Positions 56,076-63,298 of a stretch of DNA of 64,000 nt are shown one piece after another. Made by a program: the position numbers and the translations under genes. Origin of the DNA: Candidatus Muiribacterium halophilum (GTDB taxonomy: Bacteria > Muiribacteriota > Muiribacteriia > Muiribacteriales > Muiribacteriaceae). Within the stretch, counting starts at the first letter, position 1. Every line of letters begins with the position of its first letter. The stretch covers positions 1 to 64,000 of the forward strand of contig JALOAD010000013.1 in NCBI GenBank assembly GCA_023228995.1. Direction: 5' to 3'. The notes beneath the pieces were generated by a model. That model saw only the letters and a program-made list of their open reading frames with translations, did not search any database and was not told where the DNA came from.

Positions 56076-56838
56076 CTTCAAAGTCTTGTTCATAACTTAG
56101 CATCAAGTTAGAATTATCAGTAGTAATGAGCATAAAAGTTTCAAATATATTAACTAATACATTATTATTTGAGTCAATACTATTAAGGAATTTTTTATTA
56201 ATCATTAGGTCTGTATTTATATCACCTTCAATTTCATTAATTTCAAGTTCCCATGCAGATTTTTCAGAAATGGTTATTTTACTATTTTTGACAATGATAT
56301 TAATAATTCTTTCACTATTTATACTTGCCAATTTTTTAATATCAGAGAATTCGGATTGTTCTATAGTGAAAGACCATTTTCTTTTTTTAATATCCATTAC
56401 TTTTTTAAGTTTATTTTTAGATATATCATTCATAGTAAATTGTTCACCGGTAATCCAATTAACTTTAAGTTTACCAGAGGATATTTGTATTTTTCTTGCT
56501 ATTTTGATGTTTTCATCATCAGAAGAATCTTTATATTCAATTTCCATTGAAACTAATTCATCAGAATTAATAAATTTTAGATTTTTTACAAATTTCTTAG
56601 CATTGATTAATATTACATCTATATTAAATTCCAAATCTCCTTTATATGTAAAGTATTCTTTAGTATCTATGAGATAATTTTTGAAAGCAAGTGTAGTTTG
56701 TCCACTCATCAGAGCTGAGTATAATAATATATTATCATTATCAATTTTTAGTTTGATTTTATCATCTATTTTGGTTAAATCATCTAACATATCAATTAGT
56801 TCAGATGTTTTATTAAGTTTTAATTTTATTTTTGGCAT
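56065..56838 (-). CDS. 45: Sliding clamp (T4 gp45-like)
   Basis: The 257-residue protein has a repeated clamp-like pattern: SELIDMLDDLTKIDDKIKLK at the start and, in the second half, SEFSDIKKLASINSERIINI then ENSKITISE-type strands and a C-terminal LITTDNSNLMLSYEQDFEDE. The acidic C-terminus and the place next to PolB and uvsY fit a DNA-polymerase clamp. Sequence similarity to gp45 is low, so the call leans on context. Confidence 0.6.
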   Translation of the reverse strand: MPKIKLKLNKTSELIDMLDDLTKIDDKIKLKIDNDNILLYSALMSGQTTLAFKNYLIDTKEYFTYKGDLEFNIDVILINAKKFVKNLKFINSDELVSMEIEYKDSSDDENIKIARKIQISSGKLKVNWITGEQFTMNDISKNKLKKVMDIKKRKWSFTIEQSEFSDIKKLASINSERIINIIVKNSKITISEKSAWELEINEIEGDINTDLMINKKFLNSIDSNNNVLVNIFETFMLITTDNSNLMLSYEQDFEDEE

Positions 56839-56841
56839 ATT

Positions 56842-57130
56842 TTAATTATTTAAAAGTATATTATAACAATATCTAAATGTTTTACATTTTATCATTTTAA
56901 TTAATAAAGTGATTTTCTTATCTCTATATTCTTGCTCATTATAAATAAAATAACATGTTTCATTTATAGATGAAGTTTCTATAAAATCAACTCTAACAAT
57001 TATTTTTTACTATAACATCATCTTTTTTAAGAATTAATAAAATATTATCCATCTTAATTTGATATACATTATCATTAGATATTATATATATATTGTTTCG
57101 TATTAATTTTTCAGTTGTAACTTTAATGGA
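56842..57130 (-). pseudogene. Frameshifted gene remnant upstream of the clamp
   Basis: One frame reads VTTEKLIRNNIYIISNDNVY then QIKMDNILLILKKDDVIVKN. After a shift in an A/T run it continues IVRVDFIETSSINETCYFIY and NEQEYRDKKITLLIKMIKCK, stopping at 56842. Together these make one protein of about 95 residues, but there is no start codon and at least one frameshift. Confidence 0.5.
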
Positions 57131-57148
57131 ATAAAATTAGATTAATAT

Positions 57149-57502
57149 TTAAGATATTTTATCATCCTTGATAAAATATACATTTTTATTATCTTTTCTT
57201 TCTTTTTTATCACATAACATATTACCACAATAATCAAATTGTTCAAAATAACAAAAATCACATTTGTTGCTATTTCCATTATACTCAACTACTTTAAGTT
57301 TTATTTCTACAATTGAATCTACTTCACCATAAATGGAATCATCATGTAACCAATCAAGGAATTTTTGAGTTGTAATTTGTATATTTTCCTCACTATTAAG
57401 ATCTATATTTAGATCATATAAATCCAAAACACCTTCTAATACATCATTTGGATTTACATAATACTCTTGTAAGTATTCATTAATTTGTTGTTGATTTTTC
57501 AT
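57149..57502 (-). CDS. Cys-cluster hypothetical protein, 117 aa
   Basis: The acidic N-terminal two thirds (NEYLQEYYVNPNDVLEGVLD) are followed by CDFCYFEQFDYCGNMLCDKK then ERKDNKNVYF. The CxxC...C...C cluster with the 'RKDxKNVxF' ending is a small zinc-binding module found in many Bacteroidota phages. Function unknown. Confidence 0.6.
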   Translation of the reverse strand: MKNQQQINEYLQEYYVNPNDVLEGVLDLYDLNIDLNSEENIQITTQKFLDWLHDDSIYGEVDSIVEIKLKVVEYNGNSNKCDFCYFEQFDYCGNMLCDKKERKDNKNVYFIKDDKIS

Positions 57503-57506
57503 AATA

Positions 57507-57584
57507 TTATATTTTACTTTTATTTCTTATTTCCTCAAATGTGTATTCTTTAGTAATAATTCCATTTAAGAACAGTTTTACCAT
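57507..57584 (-). CDS. Micro-ORF, 25 aa
   Basis: The ATG at 57584 reads MVKLFLNGIITKEYTFEEIR then NKSKI, and sits 4 nt after the stop of the gene before and 4 nt before the next start. Tight packing suggests translation. No function can be given. Confidence 0.4.
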   Translation of the reverse strand: MVKLFLNGIITKEYTFEEIRNKSKI

Positions 57585-57588
57585 CACA

Positions 57589-57897
57589 TTATAAATTATT
57601 AATTATTTCTCTTATTTTATCTTCTATTATTTTTAAATTTGATTTTTTAGTTTTAATATCCAATTGTATTCTCCAATTTCTTATTACATCATCTTCATTT
57701 GGAACTTCTGTTGTAATTATATCAATATATTCATCAAAAAGTTCATTATTTATGATTTCTTCTGTATTAAGATTTAAGTCCGGTAATATTTGATATGTAC
57801 CATCAACACTATCAAATATTGTACCCTTCGCCAATTTAACCTCTTTTGTTATTTGATTTATTATATCTTCTTTAAGTATAAATTTTTTATAAGTCAT
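57589..57897 (-). CDS. Hypothetical protein, 102 aa
   Basis: Not recognised. Begins TYKKFILKEDIINQITKEVK then LAKGTIFDSVDGTYQI, a small beta-barrel-like start, and ends in a basic helix (KKSNLKIIEDKIREIINNL). It has a host-type promoter and may lead the transcript with the next two genes. Confidence 0.58.
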   Translation of the reverse strand: MTYKKFILKEDIINQITKEVKLAKGTIFDSVDGTYQILPDLNLNTEEIINNELFDEYIDIITTEVPNEDDVIRNWRIQLDIKTKKSNLKIIEDKIREIINNL

Positions 57898-57914
57898 ATG
57901 TAATATATATTATG

Positions 57915-57945
57915 CAAATATACAAATAAAATAGATACTAACAAA
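57915..57945 (-). promoter_or_regulatory. Host-type promoter
   Basis: Minus strand TTTG at 57945-57942, a 19-nt spacer, TATATTTG at 57922-57915, upstream of the ATG at 57897. Confidence 0.72.
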
Positions 57946-57975
57946 AAAATATCAAAATTAATTGAGATTTTATAT

Positions 57976-58476
57976 TTATCTTCTTAGATAGCCTAATAAT
58001 TCTATCATATTTTTAATTGCATAACCAAGTGATTCGAGATTTTTTATACTTTCCATAAGGAAAGAGAGATAACTATCTATAATCTCTATTGTTCGCTCAT
58101 TCTGAGCAAGATGAGCATCTATTAATAATCCTTTTTCAGTTAGATTAGTTTTAACTCCAAATCCAGTAGCATAGAAAATAAGTTTATCATATTTAATTTT
58201 TTTGATTTTAACACTTTCCCTACTTCTTTTATTCATAAAGAGTTTATTCTCTTCATTTAATTTTTGTTTGAATGTTAATGAAAATGCTTGTGCATCTAAT
58301 ATTTTAGTTGGATTTTTCGGATCTTCTAAATCATTAGCGATTTGAAGAACATCAAATATGGGTTCAAGTTCTTTATTCCATTGTTCTCTTTTATTAGTGA
58401 AGAAATCTTCCAATCTATCATTTGTTTCACTTAATTTATCAATACGTTCTATTTCTAATGGGTTATATAAGTCCAT
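57976..58476 (-). CDS. uvsY: UvsY-like recombination mediator
   Basis: The 166-residue protein has the UvsY-like C-terminal pattern: KIKKIKYDKLIFYATGFGVK, then a heptad helix (LIDAHLAQNERTIEIIDSYL) and IKNLESLGYAIKNMIELLGY. The last segment closely follows T4 UvsY ('AIKSRGFAIKHI'). UvsY loads the UvsX recombinase onto ssDNA covered by gp32. It lies near the clamp and PolB, as expected for a replication and recombination block. Confidence 0.75.
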   Translation of the reverse strand: MDLYNPLEIERIDKLSETNDRLEDFFTNKREQWNKELEPIFDVLQIANDLEDPKNPTKILDAQAFSLTFKQKLNEENKLFMNKRSRESVKIKKIKYDKLIFYATGFGVKTNLTEKGLLIDAHLAQNERTIEIIDSYLSFLMESIKNLESLGYAIKNMIELLGYLRR

Positions 58477-58619
58477 ATTTTTAATTATTTTATAAGTTTG
58501 TTTAATTTAATTTACAATCTTCACTTAAAATTGTAATATTTTATCTGATTTTTTTATGTGAATTATATGGTATAAAAAATAAAAGTTTCAAAAAAACAAT
58601 TTCAATGATTTATTATATT

Positions 58620-59180
58620 TTAATATTCATCATCCATATCTCTCACTTTTCTTTTACGTATTGGTTTTGATTTTCTATAACGTACTGGTTTTGATTTTAT
58701 TTTATTTTTCTTTTCTTCAAATTCATCAGGATCTGGCAAATATTCTGTTAACAATTTAAGATTTGGTTCCAATTCATCTAATATAAAAGTTAAATTATCA
58801 TTTTTAAATAATAATTTATCTAATTCACTATCATCTATGATGTTAGCTAGTTTTCCCAAACTATCAATTATACTTAATAACTTACCTCTTATTTCAGATT
58901 CATATTTTTTACTCTCTTTAATATCTTTAAGATTTTTAGCTAATATTAATCTTCTATATAATTTAAGATCATTAGCATTAAGTCCTTGTATTCCTTTTTT
59001 AGACTTATTATTGTCTTTTTCTTTTAATTTGGATATTTCAGCATCAATCTCCTCAATTGTAATTTTTTCCCCTTCTTTTTTCCCAAAAGCTTTTCTTAAG
59101 GAGCCTTCATTTTTCAATGTATCTTGTATCCAGTTTTCTTTTTCTTCATTTATGGAGAAATCATTAAATTTTTGTATCAT
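58620..59180 (-). CDS. Helical protein with leader-like start and basic C-terminus
   Basis: The 186-residue protein starts MIQKFNDFSINEEKENWIQD, which fits the leader pattern and has an I-N-E site at residues 10-12 such as T4 prohead protease would cut. GSLRKAFGKKEGEKITIEEI and GIQGLNANDLKLYRRLILAK are helix segments common in phage proteins. The end is very basic (RYRKSKPIRKRKVRD). It may be an internal head protein. Confidence 0.58.
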   Translation of the reverse strand: MIQKFNDFSINEEKENWIQDTLKNEGSLRKAFGKKEGEKITIEEIDAEISKLKEKDNNKSKKGIQGLNANDLKLYRRLILAKNLKDIKESKKYESEIRGKLLSIIDSLGKLANIIDDSELDKLLFKNDNLTFILDELEPNLKLLTEYLPDPDEFEEKKNKIKSKPVRYRKSKPIRKRKVRDMDDEY

Positions 59181-59201
59181 GTTTTTTTATTTATTTTTAT
59201 T

Positions 59202-59579
59202 TTAGAAATTATACTCATTCTTAAATAATCTATCTAAGATGTTTTGATATTCAGTGAATGCTGTTCTAATATCTTTTTTGATTGTTAATCTTTTCATAAT
59301 CATTATGGACTTTATTCTACGTAAGAAACTTAATATATTAAGTTGATCTATAAATTCTTTAGTAAATTCAGCATTTAATTGATTTAATATACTTTCTATA
59401 TCAATATTTTGAAAATTTTTATATTTTACTTTATTATCTTCAATGTAAATATTTTCCAAAATATATGTTCTATATTCTTTTAATCTATTCAATAGATTAA
59501 ATTTAAGAGTCTCTAAATTAATTGGCTCTAAATCCTCTATTTTAATTTCATTAAATTGTTTATATTTTAATATTTTCAT
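59202..59579 (-). CDS. Hypothetical helical protein, 125 aa, leader-like start
   Basis: MKILKYKQFNEIKIEDLEPI fits the leader pattern K-x-x-K-Y-x-x-F-N-E. The rest is helical and basic with a run of Arg/Lys (LSFLRRIKSIMIMKRLTIKK). It sits 21 nt upstream of the previous gene. Function unknown. Confidence 0.58.
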   Translation of the reverse strand: MKILKYKQFNEIKIEDLEPINLETLKFNLLNRLKEYRTYILENIYIEDNKVKYKNFQNIDIESILNQLNAEFTKEFIDQLNILSFLRRIKSIMIMKRLTIKKDIRTAFTEYQNILDRLFKNEYNF

Positions 59580-59584
59580 ATCAT

Positions 59585-60493
59585 TTATAATTTTTTATCA
59601 AAAAGATATAACTTAAATATTTTATTACCTTTTATAGTTTTAATTTTTTTAAGTGAACTTCCCATAATTGAATCTAATACCTTAAACACTCCCAAGGTAA
59701 CATTATTTTCATCTATTAATTTTATAGTATTACCAGGTTGTCCCATTGCTCCACTTAATGCTATATAATTATTGCCATATAAACTTTTAAGAAATGTTAT
59801 TTTAGCAATGGCTACATTTTTTATATTATTTATATAAGCATTATCCATCGGTTTGATAAGATCTAACTCTGAATTTGTATTATTTGCTTTAATGGTTACA
59901 AATTTTCTATTTTCATCTCCTAATGAGATTTCATCTCTACTTTGGATTTTATCTAATTTAATTAAATTTCTTTGATTTCTACGAATTTCATTAAAATCAG
60001 CTTTAGCTATTATACCACCCCTCATGCCTTTATCATTCATATTATAACCATTTGGTGCTAATCTGATAAAAGATCCAGTGAAAGTTATTGACATAATTCT
60101 ATCTGCTCTGAATAATCTCCATATTTTCTTAATATGTCTTTTATTAGAAACAGACCAACCACTTAAATGCCAAGCTCTTAATAATGGTTTTCCTATAGCA
60201 CTTCTACCTGCTACAACAAATGCTACTGCTCTTGAGTGTCCACTAAAATGCTTATCTTCAGCACCTTTATAATCTATAAGGAATATCATTCCATATTTTA
60301 TAGCTTTAATTGCTATATCTGGAGTATATTTAATAGGTTCATTAATAGGTATATTAGCTAATTCAGGGATGTTTGCTAAATTAGTTTTACTTCTATATTC
60401 ATTATCCTCAACCAATTCATATTTTTCTTTTATTACATATTCAACTGGTTTTGTATTATAATAATCTTTAATTTGTTGTAAAGTAGTTATCAT
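59585..60493 (-). CDS. WYL-like domain protein, 302 aa
   Basis: The segment AIKAIKYGMIFLIDYKGAED, HSRAVAFVVAGRSAIGKPLL, RAWHLSGWSVSN and KIWRLFRADRIMSITFTGSF reads like a WYL domain (regulatory ligand-binding SH3-like fold). The C-terminal part (LKSLYGNNYIALSGAMGQPG) is a second small beta domain. No DNA-binding helix is visible. It may bind nucleic acid or a nucleotide. A late-type element precedes it. Confidence 0.6.
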   Translation of the reverse strand: MITTLQQIKDYYNTKPVEYVIKEKYELVEDNEYRSKTNLANIPELANIPINEPIKYTPDIAIKAIKYGMIFLIDYKGAEDKHFSGHSRAVAFVVAGRSAIGKPLLRAWHLSGWSVSNKRHIKKIWRLFRADRIMSITFTGSFIRLAPNGYNMNDKGMRGGIIAKADFNEIRRNQRNLIKLDKIQSRDEISLGDENRKFVTIKANNTNSELDLIKPMDNAYINNIKNVAIAKITFLKSLYGNNYIALSGAMGQPGNTIKLIDENNVTLGVFKVLDSIMGSSLKKIKTIKGNKIFKLYLFDKKL

Positions 60494-60498
60494 GCTAT

Positions 60499-60508
60499 TA
60501 TATATTAA
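60499..60508 (-). promoter_or_regulatory. Late-type promoter element
   Basis: Minus strand TTAATATATA, 5 nt before the ATG at 60493. Confidence 0.45.
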
Positions 60509-60519
60509 TTATTTTTATG

Positions 60520-60551
60520 AAAAAAGCGATAAATAAAATTATTTATCGCTT
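60520..60551 (-). terminator. Terminator of the small lipoprotein gene
   Basis: Minus strand AAGCGATAAATAA-TTT-TATTTATCGCTT followed by TTTT, about 23 nt after the lipoprotein stop. Confidence 0.88.
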
Positions 60552-60573
60552 CAACAATATTTTATATATTGTT

Positions 60574-60708
60574 TTATTGAACTGATGTTTCAATAGGTGT
60601 TTCTACTACAGTTTCTGTAGTTGTTTCTGTAGTTGTTTCTGTTTTTCCACCACATGCAATCATTGTCATTGTTGTTGCTACTAAAAGCACTAAAAGAATT
60701 TTCTTCAT
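60574..60708 (-). CDS. Small lipoprotein, 44 aa
   Basis: The ATG at 60708 reads MKKILLVLLVATTMTMIACG then GKTETTTETTTETVVETPIE and TSVQ. MKK...MIAC is a lipoprotein signal with the lipobox Cys19. The mature part is a Thr/Glu repeat of only 26 residues. It could be an outer-membrane spanin partner or an entericidin-like toxin. The TETT units are encoded by a tandem DNA repeat. Confidence 0.72.
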   Translation of the reverse strand: MKKILLVLLVATTMTMIACGGKTETTTETTTETVVETPIETSVQ

Positions 60709-60777
60709 TTTTATTTTATTTTTTTGTTTAATGTTATATTATCTAATTAAAAAAAGTTTTTATTTTGATTAAAAATA

Positions 60778-60793
60778 TTAATATATATAAATA
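60778..60793 (+). promoter_or_regulatory. Late-type promoter element
   Basis: TTAATATATATAAA about 12 nt before the ATG at 60804. Confidence 0.45.
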
Positions 60794-60803
60794 AAAAGTT
60801 TTT

Positions 60804-61511
60804 ATGTCAATTATTAATAGAGAGGAAGCTAATAAATATTATAAATTAATAAATGAATTAGTTGATGAATATATAATTAAGTGGAAAATTAGACCTTCAA
60901 ACTTGAAAAAATATCTAAAACCTAATTCAGATCGTTTTAATAAGTTTCTACAAATAAATCAATTACATAATATTAAAGGAGCTAATATCATATTAACTGA
61001 TATAATAGAAGATAGATATAATATGGAAAAAGATGGAGTTATGACTTTTGAAAATTTCAAAATATTTGAATCAGAAGATTTTAAGATTACAACAATAAAC
61101 CAATGTTTATATAAAGGAATTGAAGCTGCTACTAATCAAATGGAAAAAGTATTAGCTGATTATTATGATGTTAATTTAGGTGATATTGATATAATTGATC
61201 CAGAACGACATATGTTTAAGTTAAATAATTGGGAAAATAAAAACATTGGAATTATAATATATTCTGAAGAAGATATACAATTGATTAAATCAAATGTATC
61301 AGAACTATTATTTAATGAATTATTAAATAAAAATGTTGAGTTAAATACTATATCAATTGATTTAAGTGATTTAATAGATAAAACCAATTTTAATGATAAA
61401 ATAGAGAAAATATTAAATAAAGAAAAAATGATAAATATTATATCAAAATGCTTAAATCAATTTGAATTTAAGAATAGTTTTAATAATTATTATATTTGGA
61501 CTTTAGAATAA
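60804..61511 (+). CDS. Hypothetical protein, 235 aa
   Basis: Not recognised. A mostly helical acidic protein: MSIINREEANKYYKLINELV, WKIRPSNLKKYLKPNSDRFN and a Gln-rich middle (NQCLYKGIEAATNQMEKVLA). Two copies of the dispersed repeat follow its stop. It lies directly before the endolysin gene. Confidence 0.55.
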   Translation: MSIINREEANKYYKLINELVDEYIIKWKIRPSNLKKYLKPNSDRFNKFLQINQLHNIKGANIILTDIIEDRYNMEKDGVMTFENFKIFESEDFKITTINQCLYKGIEAATNQMEKVLADYYDVNLGDIDIIDPERHMFKLNNWENKNIGIIIYSEEDIQLIKSNVSELLFNELLNKNVELNTISIDLSDLIDKTNFNDKIEKILNKEKMINIISKCLNQFEFKNSFNNYYIWTLE

Positions 61512-61516
61512 TCAGT

Positions 61517-61547
61517 AAAATGAAAAAGATGCGACATCATGATATAT
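61517..61547 (+). repeat. 31-bp dispersed repeat, copy 2
   Basis: Identical over 31 bp to 27758-27788; core GATGCGACATCATGATATAT. It starts 5 nt after the stop at 61511. Confidence 0.88.
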
Positions 61548-61574
61548 ACTTTTTATAATTTTATAATTAAATCT

Positions 61575-61599
61575 AAAAAGATGCGACATCATGATATAT
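61575..61599 (+). repeat. Dispersed repeat, copy 3
   Basis: Shares 25 bp with copies 1 and 2 and continues ACTTT as copy 2 does. It lies 24 nt before the endolysin start, so it may be part of its promoter region. Confidence 0.88.
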
Positions 61600-61623
61600 A
61601 CTTTATAAAAATAAAATATTTTT

Positions 61624-62442
61624 ATGTTAAAATTGAATTCAAGAGGTGAAGAAGTTAAACAACTTCAAATTAAATTAGGATTAAAACCAGATGGAATATT
61701 TGGTACAATTACAGAAAGTAAAGTTAAGGAATGGCAATCTCAAAATGGATTAGTTGCAGATGGTATAGTGGGTGAAAAAACATGGAGAATGTTATTCGGG
61801 GGTGTACCCAACAACCCCCAGATCAATCTTGATAAATTAAAAGGTTATATATCTGATGATGTTATTAATGAATTATCAGGTATTATAGAAAAATATAAAT
61901 TAAATAAAATTCAAGTTGCTCATTTTCTATCTCAGTGTTCACATGAAAGTGGTAATTTTAAGGTAGTTAGAGAAAATCTTAATTATTCTACCAATAGAAT
62001 GTTAGAGATATTTAAGTATGATTTTGATATTAATAAAGATGCTGTGTTATCTACCAGTGAAAAAAAGAAAGCAGATTTATTAAAAGGATCTCCTGAAAAA
62101 ATTGCTAATTTTGTTTATTCTAATCAAAATGGTAATGGTGATGAAAATTCTGGTGATGGATGGAAATATAGAGGTAGGGGTTATATTCAATTAACAGGTC
62201 GTAGTAATTATGAGGCTTTTGATAAAGTAGTTGAGGATGATATTATATCAAACCCTGATTTAGTAGCCACTAAATATCCATTAGAATCTGCTGCTTTTTT
62301 CTTTGAGAAAAATAAATTATGGAATATTTGTGTATCTGATACAACAGATACCATTAAAAAACTAACAAAAAAAATTAATGGTGGATATAATGGCTTAAAT
62401 GATAGGATTAAAAAGTTTAATGAAATATATAATTTGTTATAA
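61624..62442 (+). CDS. Endolysin: peptidoglycan-binding domain plus GH19 hydrolase
   Basis: Residues 1-58 are a PG_binding_1 domain (NSRGEEVKQLQIKLGLKPDG, GLVADGIVGEKTWRML). From residue 80 a GH19 catalytic domain follows: AHFLSQCSHESGNFKVVREN (catalytic Glu108, second acid near Glu117), then WKYRGRGYIQLTGRSNYEAF. It has no signal peptide, so it should need a holin or other membrane lesion. It is the likely main lysis enzyme. Confidence 0.9.
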   Translation: MLKLNSRGEEVKQLQIKLGLKPDGIFGTITESKVKEWQSQNGLVADGIVGEKTWRMLFGGVPNNPQINLDKLKGYISDDVINELSGIIEKYKLNKIQVAHFLSQCSHESGNFKVVRENLNYSTNRMLEIFKYDFDINKDAVLSTSEKKKADLLKGSPEKIANFVYSNQNGNGDENSGDGWKYRGRGYIQLTGRSNYEAFDKVVEDDIISNPDLVATKYPLESAAFFFEKNKLWNICVSDTTDTIKKLTKKINGGYNGLNDRIKKFNEIYNLL

Positions 62443-62444
62443 AT

Positions 62445-62474
62445 AAAAAGGAGATATATAAAATCTCCTTTTTT
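62445..62474. terminator. Terminator after the endolysin
   Basis: AAAAAGGAGAT-ATATAAA-ATCTCCTTTTTT: an 11-bp stem with T and A tracts, shared with the convergent gene that ends at 62473. Confidence 0.9.
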
Positions 62475-62688
62475 AATAATAATTAAATTGATGGTTAAAT
62501 CTTTCTTTGATGAATTTATTTATTATATGGCATTTTTCATATTCTTCTAAATTCTCAAAATATTTTAGTGTTTCTAATAAATATTCTTTTTTATATGGAT
62601 TTAGATTAATATCATAAGGTATATTTTCCTTTATCCTTTCATATATAATATTCATTACATAGTTTTTAGGTGTTAATTTTATAGACAT
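62473..62688 (-). CDS. Hypothetical protein, 71 aa
   Basis: Not recognised. A small helical protein (MSIKLTPKNYVMNIIYERIK, FENLEEYEKCHIINKFIKER). It directly follows the membrane protein upstream (1-nt gap) and is likely co-translated. Confidence 0.58.
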   Translation of the reverse strand: MSIKLTPKNYVMNIIYERIKENIPYDINLNPYKKEYLLETLKYFENLEEYEKCHIINKFIKERFNHQFNYY

Positions 62689-62689
62689 A

Positions 62690-63298
62690 TTATTCTTTTT
62701 TAATATTTTTCAAAAATTCTTTTTCATAATAAGAAAGATTATTATAACCTATCTTATTTATTTTATCTAAAATATCATTTAAGTTGTATTCATGTTTAAT
62801 ATTTTGAGATTCTGATTCATTCACTATATCATTAATATAAGGATTTGAATTATTAAAATCTGATAATATTTTATTATATAACTCTGCCGATCTAATATCA
62901 TACTCATTTTTATTAAAAATCATACCATTTATTTCAATAGTATTATTTATATCTAATTTATAATCAGATATAATTTTTTGTCGTATTTTATTAGTTAAAT
63001 CTAAATCTATTAATTTAGAATCAAATAAAGTAACATCATTTTGAAGTATAAATATATCAGATTTATTCAAGTATATAATTATTTCAACTTTACCACAATT
63101 AGCCAAATTAGTATTTAATATGATTAAATCATCTATTCTATTATTAAATATCACCATATTATTAATTAGATTATCATATAATTCATTATATACTTTTTTT
63201 ATTTCATGGAGATTAGATTTTCTAATAAAATAATTTTTAATGATAATAATTAAATACATGATTAAACAACCTGTTAAAAAATAAATTAAATTTAACAT
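62690..63298 (-). CDS. Single-span membrane protein with C-terminal DUF6576-like motif
   Basis: An N-terminal membrane segment (MLNLIYFLTGCLIMYLIIII) followed by a long acidic/hydrophobic cytoplasmic region. The C-terminus is LNDILDKINKIGYNNLSYYE then KEFLKNIKKE, the same short motif found N-terminally at 52837. Function unknown. Confidence 0.6.
   Translation of the reverse strand: MLNLIYFLTGCLIMYLIIIIKNYFIRKSNLHEIKKVYNELYDNLINNMVIFNNRIDDLIILNTNLANCGKVEIIIYLNKSDIFILQNDVTLFDSKLIDLDLTNKIRQKIISDYKLDINNTIEINGMIFNKNEYDIRSAELYNKILSDFNNSNPYINDIVNESESQNIKHEYNLNDILDKINKIGYNNLSYYEKEFLKNIKKE

Noticed and set aside
56126-56677. 183-codon plus-strand ORF opposite the clamp gene
   Set aside because: It is very rich in Ser/Leu/Ile as expected for an antisense shadow of a Lys/Asp/Asn-rich gene, and has no promoter.
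58837-59205. 122-codon plus-strand ORF opposite the helical late protein
   Set aside because: Antisense shadow with low-complexity hydrophobic composition.
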